Shown in pieces: positions 7,769 through 14,795 of a DNA stretch of 18,068 nucleotides. Under the pieces are notes generated by a model that did not search any database, had not been told where the DNA came from, and was given only the letters and a program-made list of their open reading frames with translations. Both the position numbers and the translations under genes were made by a program. Source of the DNA: JBBQKQ01 sp043719155 (lineage in GTDB: Bacteria > Patescibacteriota > Minisyncoccia > Phycocordibacterales > UBA5272); the NCBI GenBank assembly GCA_043719155.1, contig JAYSUJ010000007.1, positions 1 through 18,068 on the forward strand. Direction: 5' to 3'. The first letter of the stretch is position 1. Each line of letters begins with the position of its first letter.

Positions 7769-8698
7769 ATGTTTAAAAAAAAACCAGATAAATTCAGTGC
7801 GGTGTGGCTTTCACATTCTAGCCTTTCGGACTTTAAAAAATGTCCGCGTCTTTACTATCTGAGAAACGTTTGGAAAAACCCAATGGGAAGGAAAGTAAAT
7901 ATCGTTAGTCAATACATGTCTTTAGGGTCGGCAGTACATCAAGTACTAGAGCCTTTGGCTTTATTAAAATCAGAAGAGAGGTCTGACAAGATAAAATCTG
8001 GCGAACTTTTAAATATTTTTGAAAATGTTTGGAAAAAATACTCTGGACTTTTGGGTGGATTTGAAACCAAAGAAGAGGAGGATAATTTTAAGGAGCAAGG
8101 AATAGTGATGATAAAAAATGTTTTAGAAAATCCAGGGCCTATAGTCAATAAAACTATAAAATTTTACACTGGTGACTTTATTCCAAATATTTATTTAAGC
8201 GAAAAAGATAATATTATTTTATGCGGCTTGGTAGACTGGGTAGAGTACATAGAGAAAACAGACTCACTAAGAGTTTTGGATTTTAAAACTGGCAAAAATG
8301 ATGAGAAGGAAGATTCACTACAACTACCAATTTATAAAATACTAGTTGATAGCTTACAGAAAAGAAAAGTCCAAGACGGCGCCTATTGGTACCTTGCCAG
8401 AGATAAATTTCCTAAGAGTAAAGAACTTTTAGACGAAGATATGGAGGAAGTTAAAAAAGAAATATTAGAGATAGGCTTAGAGATTAAAAAATTAAAAACA
8501 CCACCAAACGTAGAAGCTAATTTTGTTTGTAAATATAGTGGGTGTAAAAGTTGTTTGGAGTTTGAGTTAGTTAAAAACTACAAAGAAGATACAGATAAGC
8601 TAAAATACGTTGGTGTAGGAGAGTATAATCAAGATTTATATTTCCTAAAGAAAGAAAATAAAGTGCATATAAATTTTAAAGAGGAAAATTTTGAGTAG
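7769..8698 (+). CDS. Stand-alone RecB/Cas4-type PD-(D/E)XK nuclease with probable Fe-S cluster
   Basis: A 309-residue exonuclease-like protein of the PDDEXK_1 (RecB/AddB/Cas4) group. It opens with SLSDFKKCPRLYYLR (18-32), the standard N-terminal motif, containing Cys25. The catalytic set is complete: GSAVH-x3-E (His57, Glu61), GLVD (Asp156), LDFKTG (Asp171, Lys173) and Q-x3-Y (Gln185, Tyr189). Near the C-terminus C-x4-C-x2-C (Cys254, Cys259, Cys262), together with Cys25, reproduces the one-plus-three cysteine layout that staples the nuclease around a 4Fe-4S cluster in AddB and Cas4. No cas genes or CRISPR repeats are in the window, so general DNA repair is more likely than adaptation. A weak promoter (TCGACA, 18 bases, TAGACT at 7753-7758) may precede it. 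Confidence 0.85.
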   Translation: MFKKKPDKFSAVWLSHSSLSDFKKCPRLYYLRNVWKNPMGRKVNIVSQYMSLGSAVHQVLEPLALLKSEERSDKIKSGELLNIFENVWKKYSGLLGGFETKEEEDNFKEQGIVMIKNVLENPGPIVNKTIKFYTGDFIPNIYLSEKDNIILCGLVDWVEYIEKTDSLRVLDFKTGKNDEKEDSLQLPIYKILVDSLQKRKVQDGAYWYLARDKFPKSKELLDEDMEEVKKEILEIGLEIKKLKTPPNVEANFVCKYSGCKSCLEFELVKNYKEDTDKLKYVGVGEYNQDLYFLKKENKVHINFKEENFE

Positions 8699-8710
8699 AA
8701 AACAGTTTGT

Positions 8711-8721
8711 TGTGCTAAACT
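8711..8721 (+). promoter_or_regulatory. Extended -10 promoter of the ABC exporter/CapA unit
   Basis: TGTGCTAAACT contains TGC followed by a -10 hexamer TAAACT (8716-8721), 20 bases before the ATG at 8741. The block TGTGCTAAACTAAAAT matches the one at 15-30 at 14 of 16 positions. TTGAGT at 8691 could be a poorly spaced -35. Confidence 0.55.
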
Positions 8722-8740
8722 AAAATAACGAATTTTACTC

Positions 8741-10498
8741 ATGAAGAAATATTACGAGCTTATTTTTAGACTCTGGAAATTATTAAAACCATTTCACAGA
8801 CATTTTTATTTGCAATTTTTCTTGAACTTACTACAGCAAGGAATACAAGTTTACTTGGTTGTTCTTACTGCTCAAAATCTAAACTACATTGTAGAAGGTA
8901 ATTTTAAAATGTCTGGGACTATTCTGATGATATGGCTATTTTTTCGGTTACTCAAAGTGGTAATAAGTTACATTGCAGATCAAAACGTTATAAAAAATAT
9001 AGAAAACTCTATACAGCAATATCTTGAGGAATATTCATTTAAAAAAATCTTTAAATTAAATGCCTCACAATATATAGAAGATCACTCTGCAGTTAAAAAA
9101 CAAGTTATAGACAGGGGAGAGAACGCTGTAGAAAATATAATTTCAACAATAACACTAACCCTGATACCAATTTTTACACAAATTGCTTTTGCCATTATCG
9201 CCATTGGTTGGTACTCACCATTATCTGCATCAATATGTTTACTGGTCTTTTTGATCACCTTTGTCTGGACAAACATATTTACAAATTTTCACAGATCTTT
9301 TACAAAGAAAAACATGGAAAACTGGGACGAGCAGAGGAAAATACGCTCCGAAGCCTTTCAACACCTATCACTCATTAAGGTATCGGGTACGGAGAGTTTA
9401 TATTTGTATAAGTATCTTAAAAATAGATTATCACTTATAGATTTTACTATTTTTACTTGGAAAACAGGTAACTTGCACAGTAAAAGAAAAGAGGTTTTTC
9501 TGGTGCTCGGTAGAACATTAATTACTTTTATTGTAATAAAACAAGTTGTAGCAGGTTTTCTTAAAATAGGCAGTGTTTATGCCATTTGGTCGTGGATGAA
9601 TGACTCTTTTAACAGCATGGACTCTGTAACAAAAGCCATGAGGCAAATTCCAATACGCTTTGTAGAGCTTGAAAAATATTTAGACATCATAGACAAAGAG
9701 CCAGAGTTTGAGGAAAGTGGCATAAAAAAATTTAAAATGGGCAACATAGTTCTGACCAATGTTAGCTTTAAATACCCAAAAGGTGAGGATAGTGTTTTTG
9801 AAAATTTAAACTTAACTATTGAGGAAGGAAAGAAAACTGCCTTCGTTGGCTTTTCCGGGAGTGGCAAGTCAACTATAACCAAATTGTTATTAAGAATTTA
9901 TGACTGGAGCGAAGGTGATATAAAAATGGTGCATAAAAAAAAATCTGTCGGTCTGCGAGAAATTGATGCGAAAACCTTTAGACAAAAAATAGGCTATGTA
10001 GAGCAACATGTGGACCTGTTTGACACCACGATAAGAGAAAATATTTTATTCGGAATAGATGAAAGTCAAATCCCTAAAAAGCAATTAACTTACAAACTCA
10101 ATCAAGCTATCAAGAAATCTCGTATCGACCAGTTTTTCCACCGACTAGGAGAAAGTGGTTTGGATACCATAATCGGTGAAAGAGGTGTAAAACTTTCTGG
10201 TGGTGAGAGACAGAGAATAGGTATCGCTAGGGCCCTGATCAAAGACCCAGAGATTTTAATTTTTGATGAAGCTACTGCAAGCTTGGATACAGAAAATGAA
10301 AAGTTCATCCAAGAGGCAATAGACGAAAGCTCTAAGGGACGTACCACCATTATTATCGCCCACCGACTCTCAACCGTACAAAACGCTGACAAAATATTTG
10401 TCCTTGATAAGGGCAAGATAGTCGGTGAAGGTACTCATGAAGAATTAAAGACGAATTGCGAAGAATATCAAAGGTTGATACATGCCCAAAATACGTAA
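8741..10498 (+). CDS. ABC transporter, fused permease-ATPase half-transporter (exporter type)
   Basis: A 585-residue exporter-type half transporter, expected to dimerise in the membrane and use ATP to export a lipid, peptide or other hydrophobic substrate. The first 300 residues hold about six hydrophobic segments. The ATPase domain starts near 330 and has a Y-loop (FKYP), Walker A GFSGSGKST (about 369-377), Q-loop YVEQHVDLF (about 422), signature LSGGERQRIGIARAL (about 485), Walker B ILIFDEATASLD (about 505) and H-loop IIAHRLST (about 538). All key residues are present, so it should be active. Its last 17 bases overlap the CapA-like gene, whose product is exported, so the two are probably translationally coupled. 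The substrate cannot be told from sequence. Confidence 0.9.
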   Translation: MKKYYELIFRLWKLLKPFHRHFYLQFFLNLLQQGIQVYLVVLTAQNLNYIVEGNFKMSGTILMIWLFFRLLKVVISYIADQNVIKNIENSIQQYLEEYSFKKIFKLNASQYIEDHSAVKKQVIDRGENAVENIISTITLTLIPIFTQIAFAIIAIGWYSPLSASICLLVFLITFVWTNIFTNFHRSFTKKNMENWDEQRKIRSEAFQHLSLIKVSGTESLYLYKYLKNRLSLIDFTIFTWKTGNLHSKRKEVFLVLGRTLITFIVIKQVVAGFLKIGSVYAIWSWMNDSFNSMDSVTKAMRQIPIRFVELEKYLDIIDKEPEFEESGIKKFKMGNIVLTNVSFKYPKGEDSVFENLNLTIEEGKKTAFVGFSGSGKSTITKLLLRIYDWSEGDIKMVHKKKSVGLREIDAKTFRQKIGYVEQHVDLFDTTIRENILFGIDESQIPKKQLTYKLNQAIKKSRIDQFFHRLGESGLDTIIGERGVKLSGGERQRIGIARALIKDPEILIFDEATASLDTENEKFIQEAIDESSKGRTTIIIAHRLSTVQNADKIFVLDKGKIVGEGTHEELKTNCEEYQRLIHAQNT

Positions 10499-11588
10499 TT
10501 TACAAAAAATATTTTTAGCTTATCTTCTCTCCTCTTTTTCTTTGGTAAATGTTTGTTTGGCTTTACCAACTGAAGAAAAAGTAAAACTACTTTTTACTGG
10601 AGATATTTTTCTCGACAGAACCATTGATAAACTAACTCAAGAAGATAATAAGAAAAATAAAAATAATTTTACTTATCCATTTTCTGGTTTAAGTACCTTA
10701 AGTAGGGGAAACTATGACGCTTGGATAGGCAACTTAGAATGTCCTGTTACCAAGGAACAGTCAACCCAAAAAGAAAAAAACGTGCATTTGAAATTTTCTT
10801 GCAAGTCTGACTATTTACCAGGACTAGCAAAGTATTTTGACATAGTTAGTTTAGCCAACAACCATACTGACAACATGAAAGGCGAGGCAGGACAGTCAGA
10901 AACAAGAGAAAATTTAGAGAAAAATAAAATAAAATATTTTGGTGATTTTGACAGTTCAAAGACCCTGGAAATATGTAAGGTTTTTTTTGTAGAAAATAAA
11001 ATGCAAACTAAAATCCCAATTGCTTTTTGTGGCTTTAATGGAGTGTTCAAGTTGCCCACTGAAAATGAGTTGAAAGTAATCAAAGACTATTCTAAATATT
11101 TTATTACAGTAGTTTATCCTCATCAAGGTGAGGAGTATAAATTTACCAACAACAGTTATCAGAAAAAAGTTTACAGACAAATGATAGATACTGGAGCAGA
11201 CATTATTATCGGCTCACACCCACACGTTATTCAAAATGTAGAAAAATATAAGGGTAAATTTATATTTTATAGTTTGGGCAATTTTATTTTTGACCAACTT
11301 TGGATAAAAACCAGAAAACACATGACTCTAGACACAGAGATAGTTTTTGCAAATTATAACCAGGAATACACAGACTTAGCCAAAAAATGTTTAACCTTAT
11401 CAAATCAAGACTGTTTAGATTTTGCAGGTAAGCTCAAAATTGTAAAACCCGCTTTTGCTCTCAAATTTACACCTATTTTCACCTATTCAAATCTGGATTT
11501 TATTACCAAAAAAGAAGCTTTATCTGAAAAAGAATATAACAAAAGGTTGGCTGAAATTGGCTTCACTAAAGCTTCAAAAACACAGTAA
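10482..11588 (+). CDS. CapA/PgsA-family secreted metallophosphatase-like protein
   Basis: A 368-residue protein of the PGA_cap (CapA) family, in the calcineurin-like metallophosphatase superfamily. Some members take part in poly-gamma-glutamate capsule synthesis; most are uncharacterised. An N-terminal signal peptide (about 1-28, ending VCLALP) places it outside the membrane; the Cys there lacks a proper lipobox. Canonical motifs are LLFTGDIFLDR (Asp41), GNLECP (Asn84, Glu86), LANNHTDN (Asn127, His128), PHQGEEY (His214), GSHPHVIQ (244-251) and YSLGNFIFD. No capB or capC genes are nearby, so a capsule role is unproven. A modest Shine-Dalgarno-like AAAGG lies about 8 bases before the ATG, one of few in the window. 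It overlaps the exporter gene by 17 bases. Confidence 0.85.
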   Translation: MPKIRNLQKIFLAYLLSSFSLVNVCLALPTEEKVKLLFTGDIFLDRTIDKLTQEDNKKNKNNFTYPFSGLSTLSRGNYDAWIGNLECPVTKEQSTQKEKNVHLKFSCKSDYLPGLAKYFDIVSLANNHTDNMKGEAGQSETRENLEKNKIKYFGDFDSSKTLEICKVFFVENKMQTKIPIAFCGFNGVFKLPTENELKVIKDYSKYFITVVYPHQGEEYKFTNNSYQKKVYRQMIDTGADIIIGSHPHVIQNVEKYKGKFIFYSLGNFIFDQLWIKTRKHMTLDTEIVFANYNQEYTDLAKKCLTLSNQDCLDFAGKLKIVKPAFALKFTPIFTYSNLDFITKKEALSEKEYNKRLAEIGFTKASKTQ

Positions 11589-11592
11589 AATG

Positions 11593-11601
11593 TGGTAAAA
11601 T
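11593..11601 (+). promoter_or_regulatory. Extended -10 promoter of trhO
   Basis: TGGTAAAAT is an extended -10 box (TAAAAT at 11596-11601), placed 12 bases before the ATG at 11614 and directly after the CapA-like stop codon. The predicted leader is about 6 bases. Confidence 0.5.
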
Positions 11602-11613
11602 ACATAAAAATGT

Positions 11614-12546
11614 ATGAAGACTATATTATTTTATCAATACTGTCATATTAGCTCTGAAAATGTCAAAATCCTGCGAGAAAGGGAGCTTTCGGTTTGCCAG
11701 GTTCTAAACCTCACAGGTCGTATAATAGTGGCTACAGAGGGTATAAATGGAACTCTGGAGGGAGAAGGTAAAGCGATTGAAACATACAAACAACACATCT
11801 TATCTGACAAGCATTTTAAAAAGATGAACATCAAAGAATCTGTTTCTGCAGGCGGTAGTTTTCCAAAAATTAAAGTGAAAATAAAGGACGAGATAGTTTC
11901 TACAAAATACCCAAAACATATAGACCCCCGCATAAAAACTGGTAGAAAAGTTAACGCCAAAGAGCTAGATAAAATGTTTAAAAAGCAAGAAGAATTTTAT
12001 GTGATAGACATGCGAAATGACTATGAGATAAAATCTGGTCATTTTAAGAATACAATTAATGCTGACTGGGACATGAAAGCCAGCCGTGACTTACCAAAAT
12101 TTATCGACCAACTTTCAAAATATAAAGATAAGAAAGTTTTAACTGTTTGCACCGGTGGTATACGCTGTGAAAAAATGTCTGCCTACCTGATAGACCAAGG
12201 CTTTAAAGATGTAAACCAGCTACACAACGGTATTCACACCTATATGCAAAAATTCCCTGGTGAAAATTTCAAAGGTACACTTTATACTTTTGACAACAGA
12301 ATGACTATGGAGTTTGCCACAGAAAAAGGAATTGAGAGGGAAGTTGTTGGCGAGTGTTATGTTTGCAAAACTAAAACTGAAAAATATGGGCACTGTTCTT
12401 TTCCTATGTGCCATCAACATCTTTTATTTTGTGAAAACCATCTTGGACTAAAAAACTTTTGTAATGAGAAATGTAAAGCTGACGATGAAGTAATGCGAAG
12501 AAGAGTAGAAAATTTTATGTCTTCTAGTTTAGTAGGAGAGCAGTAA
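11614..12546 (+). CDS. trhO: tRNA uridine(34) hydroxylase TrhO (YceA), rhodanese-domain
   Basis: A 310-residue member of the TrhO/YceA family. In E. coli and B. subtilis this family hydroxylates uridine 34 of certain tRNAs to 5-hydroxyuridine using O2. The N-terminal domain (1-95) holds the family signature GRIIVATEGINGTLEG (35-50). A rhodanese domain follows (about 115-220), with YVIDMRNDYE and the active-site loop VCTGGIRCEKMSAYL, where Cys179 is the expected catalytic residue and Cys185 the conserved partner. The C-terminal tail (from about 245) is cysteine/histidine-rich (CYVCKTKTEKYGHC, CHQHLLFC, FCNEKC) and probably binds zinc. The length is slightly under E. coli TrhO. With the TsaC-like gene it makes two tRNA-modification genes in the window, though not adjacent. 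Confidence 0.9.
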   Translation: MKTILFYQYCHISSENVKILRERELSVCQVLNLTGRIIVATEGINGTLEGEGKAIETYKQHILSDKHFKKMNIKESVSAGGSFPKIKVKIKDEIVSTKYPKHIDPRIKTGRKVNAKELDKMFKKQEEFYVIDMRNDYEIKSGHFKNTINADWDMKASRDLPKFIDQLSKYKDKKVLTVCTGGIRCEKMSAYLIDQGFKDVNQLHNGIHTYMQKFPGENFKGTLYTFDNRMTMEFATEKGIEREVVGECYVCKTKTEKYGHCSFPMCHQHLLFCENHLGLKNFCNEKCKADDEVMRRRVENFMSSSLVGEQ

Positions 12547-12554
12547 AATAATTC

Positions 12555-13343
12555 ATGTTAGCAAATTCTTTAAACAATTTAGTTAGTGCTGAAAAAGAAG
12601 AAAAAAGACAACTGGACTCCTTTAACGCTCCTAATGGTTTTTGGACTCAAAGTTTTAAAACATCATCGATATTCTCAACACTATTCAAAGAACATCACAT
12701 TGGATACCTTCAGTTTTCAGTCAGAAAGACAACTGGCATTTATTTTCTAGAAGACGAGCACGGGAAACAGTTGTTTGAAATGTCGGAGGAAATCGCAAAG
12801 TATATTATTGTTGGCATAGTTGCTGAAAATTCTTACAGAAAAAAATTTGGTAACAAAAAGGTTCCACCATTTACGAGCGAGACATTTAGTAAAAACTTAA
12901 CCCACAGATTGTACGAGCTTTTTAATTGCCATAAAACATTGGCTGCAATCTTGGGAATTACAATACAACACGATGAGTTTTACAATGGCTGGCGAGTTAA
13001 TGGATTAAACAGAATAGCTTTCCGAAAAGAAGATTACATCAATTTTTCATCCTTTTCCGAATCCCTAACAAGTGAAATAGTTATGGGTAAAAATGAACTC
13101 CCAATAGTTTGTAGAATTTTTGCCGACAATTATATTCAAGATTCCCCACTTCATAGTTTTATAATTTTAGGAAGAACAAATGAAGGTAGATTTATTTGTT
13201 TTGAAAAATTTGGTGTCACTGCTATGCCTGCCAGACTAGTTGATCTGGAGGAAATCTACAGTACTTATTCAAAGCGTTTTTTTGGATGTAAAAGTTACAA
13301 AGATACACTACTAGAGATAGGGGATTTGAATATAAAAAACTAG
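12555..13343 (+). CDS. Hypothetical protein of unknown family
   Basis: I do not recognise this 262-residue protein. It has no signal peptide; residues 82-91 (KYIIVGIVAE) are the only notably hydrophobic stretch. The best-defined region is 181-240, where ELPIVCRIFADNY, SPLHSFIILGR (His200), GRFICFEKFG and RLVDLEEIYSTY follow each other. A His at the start of a strand, then a strand with Phe/Lys-Phe-Gly, then an acidic helix is seen in several papain-like cysteine protease and transglutaminase-type folds, but Cys186 is only 14 residues before His200 and I would not claim catalysis. It begins 8 bases after trhO and ends directly before the metK leader, so it may be the last gene of the trhO transcript. 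Confidence 0.6.
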   Translation: MLANSLNNLVSAEKEEKRQLDSFNAPNGFWTQSFKTSSIFSTLFKEHHIGYLQFSVRKTTGIYFLEDEHGKQLFEMSEEIAKYIIVGIVAENSYRKKFGNKKVPPFTSETFSKNLTHRLYELFNCHKTLAAILGITIQHDEFYNGWRVNGLNRIAFRKEDYINFSSFSESLTSEIVMGKNELPIVCRIFADNYIQDSPLHSFIILGRTNEGRFICFEKFGVTAMPARLVDLEEIYSTYSKRFFGCKSYKDTLLEIGDLNIKN

Positions 13344-13355
13344 TTTTGCTAAGCT
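13326..13355 (+). promoter_or_regulatory. Candidate promoter for the metK leader or an RNA upstream of it
   Basis: TTGAAT (13326-13331), 18 bases, then TAAGCT (13350-13355) preceded by TGC. The block TTTGCTAAGCTGAAAT agrees with the promoter block at 8711 at 13 of 16 positions. It overlaps a possible terminator of the upstream gene, so the two readings compete. Confidence 0.35.
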
Positions 13356-13367
13356 GAAATTTTTTTT
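13342..13367 (+). terminator. Possible weak terminator of the upstream gene
   Basis: AGTTTTGC and GC(T)GAAATT can form an imperfect stem with G-U pairs and one bulge, followed by a run of eight T (13360-13367). It starts in the stop codon of the 262-residue protein gene. The same bases also read as a promoter box, so I hold this loosely. Confidence 0.3.
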
Positions 13368-13520
13368 AAAAATATATGTAATACAAGATACAGTTCGTAG
13401 CATAATGAAATGCGTGGGAACAATGGGCTTCTCAAGATTTTGGATCACTACCAAACCAACTGTCTAACCCTTTCATAATTGAAATATTTTATACTTTGCT
13501 CTGTATTATTATTTGTAACC
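13368..13520 (+). other. Non-coding stretch with local structure, function unknown
   Basis: No convincing protein gene lies here. Three small inverted repeats are visible: GTTC-GCAT pairing with ATGC-GAAC (13393-13421), TTTGG with CCAAA (13438-13455), and TTTCA with TGAAA (13471-13484). A 20-codon ATG-to-TAA frame (13405-13467, starting MKCVGTMG) has no ribosome-binding site. A second promoter candidate for metK lies at the end (13479-13509). It could be the 5' part of a long metK leader or a separate small RNA. Confidence 0.35.
13479..13509 (+). promoter_or_regulatory. Candidate promoter directly upstream of the SAM riboswitch
   Basis: TTGAAA (13479-13484) and TATTAT (13504-13509) with a slightly long 19-base spacer. 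A transcript start near 13516 would place the aptamer at the 5' end of the metK mRNA, as is usual for S-box leaders. Confidence 0.4.
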
Positions 13521-13527
13521 GTAAAAA

Positions 13528-13645
13528 GTTGACATCAAGAAGCAGCGAGAGAATGGCTCGTAGACCTGCTAGCAACCAAGAAGAAATTCTCAGGTGCTAA
13601 CTCCAACCAAAAAAGTATAAAAACTTTTTTAGGAAAGATAAAAAC
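13528..13645 (+). promoter_or_regulatory. SAM-I (S-box) riboswitch aptamer of metK
   Basis: The conserved S-box core is present in order: ATCAAGA (13534-13540), AGCAACC (13571-13577), GGTGCTAA (13593-13600) and TCC (13602-13604). Helices can be drawn from the sequence. P2a is AGCAG (13541-13545) with CTGCT (13566-13570). P2b is CGAG (13546-13549) with CTCG (13557-13560). P3 is ACC with GGT plus AGAA with TTCT under a GAAA tetraloop (13583-13586). P4 is AAAAAAG (13609-13615) with CTTTTTT (13624-13630), closed by CC/GG. The P2 loop TGG (13554-13556) can form the family pseudoknot with CCA (13603-13605). P1 is weak: ATC with GAT and GTT with AAC around a 3x3 mismatch. Binding of S-adenosylmethionine, the product of MetK, should stop metK transcription. 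Confidence 0.9.
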
Positions 13646-13667
13646 ATAAAATGTATTTGTCTTTCCT
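13631..13667 (+). promoter_or_regulatory. Antiterminator hairpin of the metK SAM switch
   Basis: Bases 13631-13647 pair with 13651-13667 around a three-base AAA loop: 16 of 17 positions pair (one G-U, one A-A mismatch at 13643/13655). The 5' arm reuses the closing GG of P4 and the 3' strand of P1, and the 3' arm takes the first five bases of the terminator stem. The three structures therefore exclude one another, as expected for an OFF switch. Confidence 0.85.
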
Positions 13668-13687
13668 CTTATTAAGAGGAATTTTTT
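13663..13687 (+). terminator. Regulated intrinsic terminator of the metK leader
   Basis: TTCCTCTT (13663-13670), loop ATT, AAGAGGAA (13674-13681), then six T (13682-13687): a perfect 8-base stem and U-tract, 15 bases before the metK ATG. The antiterminator competes for its 5' arm. Confidence 0.9.
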
Positions 13688-13702
13688 AATTAGAAAATAA
13701 AT

Positions 13703-14671
13703 ATGATAAAAACAGCCGAATTTGTAAGTCCAAGACATCCAGATAAGATATGTGATTTTATAGCAGATAGTATTTTAGATGGATTCTTAAAAGTTGACAA
13801 AGACAGTAGAGTAGCGGTAGAGGTTATGGGTGGGCATAATTTAATCACTATAAATGGTGAGGTGACATCTAAAGAAAACATTGACGTAGAAGATATAGTA
13901 AAAAAAATAGCTGGTCAAGATTATAGAGTAATAATAAATATCGTCAAGCAAAGTCCAGAAATAGCCAATGGTGTGGACACCGGTGGAGCGGGAGATCAAG
14001 GGATTATGTGTGGCTATGCGACCTCTGAAACAGACGAATTAATGCCGCTCGAATATATTCTTACCCGAAGTTTATGTCAATATGTTTTTGAGAAATTTCC
14101 ATTTGACGGAAAAACTCAAATTACAATAAACGATGGAAAAATATTGACAGCGGTAATTAGTTTCCAAAATGTTAAAAAAGAAGACCTAATTATATTAACC
14201 AAAGAGTGGTATCAAAAAACTTATGCTCAAATTTTGGGAGAACAAGAATTTGAGATTTTGGCCAACATGGCAGGCGACTGGAACTTAGGAGGGTTTGATG
14301 CTGACACAGGGTTGTCAGGTAGAAAATTAATTGTAGATAACTATGGTCCACAAATTTGCATAGGTGGCGGATCTTTTTCCGGAAAAGATTATACAAAAGT
14401 AGATAGATCTGGTGCCTACATTGCTAGAAAAATTGCAGTGGATTTACTTAAACAAAAAAGTGCAAAAGAAGTAAGTGTAAAACTGGCTTATGCAATAGGG
14501 AAGAGAGAACCCGTTATGAATATTGCAATTGTTGATGGTGTTGAAATTTCACTAAATGGTTTAGATCTAAGTCCAGCAGCTATTCGTAAAACCTTAAAAT
14601 TAAATGAAGTAAAATTTTCGCAGACTTGTGTGTGGGGGCATTTTGGGAACAATTTTATCTGGGACAAGTAA
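13703..14671 (+). CDS. metK: S-adenosylmethionine synthetase (short form)
   Basis: A 322-residue MetK that makes S-adenosylmethionine from methionine and ATP, with phosphate and pyrophosphate as by-products. Family motifs: SPRHPDKICDFIADSILD (9-26, with the catalytic His12 of HPDK), GGAGDQGIMCGYAT with EYILTR following, TQITIND, GGGSFSGKDYTKVDRSGAY (the loop binding phosphate and metal), AIGKREPVMNIAIVDG and the C-terminal WGHFGNN. The protein is clearly shorter than the E. coli enzyme (384 residues) because of shorter connecting loops, yet all catalytic motifs remain. There is no Shine-Dalgarno sequence before the ATG; the leader is taken up by a SAM-I riboswitch with its own terminator. The gene is followed by a strong terminator and faces the convergent polymerase gene. 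Confidence 0.95.
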   Translation: MIKTAEFVSPRHPDKICDFIADSILDGFLKVDKDSRVAVEVMGGHNLITINGEVTSKENIDVEDIVKKIAGQDYRVIINIVKQSPEIANGVDTGGAGDQGIMCGYATSETDELMPLEYILTRSLCQYVFEKFPFDGKTQITINDGKILTAVISFQNVKKEDLIILTKEWYQKTYAQILGEQEFEILANMAGDWNLGGFDADTGLSGRKLIVDNYGPQICIGGGSFSGKDYTKVDRSGAYIARKIAVDLLKQKSAKEVSVKLAYAIGKREPVMNIAIVDGVEISLNGLDLSPAAIRKTLKLNEVKFSQTCVWGHFGNNFIWDK

Positions 14672-14690
14672 AAATTACTAATCATAAAAT

Positions 14691-14718
14691 ACCGACAATA
14701 AACTTGTCGGTGTTTTTT
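14691..14718 (+). terminator. Intrinsic terminator of metK, probably bidirectional
   Basis: ACCGACAA (14691-14698), loop TAAAC, TTGTCGGT (14704-14711), then G and six T (14713-14718). On the minus strand the stem is followed by ATTTTAT, so it may also end the convergent polymerase transcript. Confidence 0.85.
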
Positions 14719-14747
14719 GGATTATTAGATGGGTGGGGTTTTTATTG

Positions 14748-14785
14748 CTTACATGTCGCACAATATATCTTTTGCGACATGTATG
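14748..14785. repeat. Strong inverted repeat between convergent genes
   Basis: ACATGTCGCA (14751-14760) and TGCGACATGT (14773-14782) are perfect 10-base arms around a 12-base AT-rich loop; one more T-A pair and a C-G pair extend the stem outward. No T-run follows on either strand, so it is not an ordinary intrinsic terminator. It lies in the 3' untranslated part of the polymerase transcript, 11 bases past the stop codon. Confidence 0.7.
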
Positions 14786-14795
14786 CTTGGGGGAA

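Noticed and set aside
13405..13467. 20-codon frame (MKCVGTMG...) in the metK leader region
   Set aside because: It has no ribosome-binding site, no promoter with matching spacing and no recognisable relative. It is mentioned within the leader stretch only.
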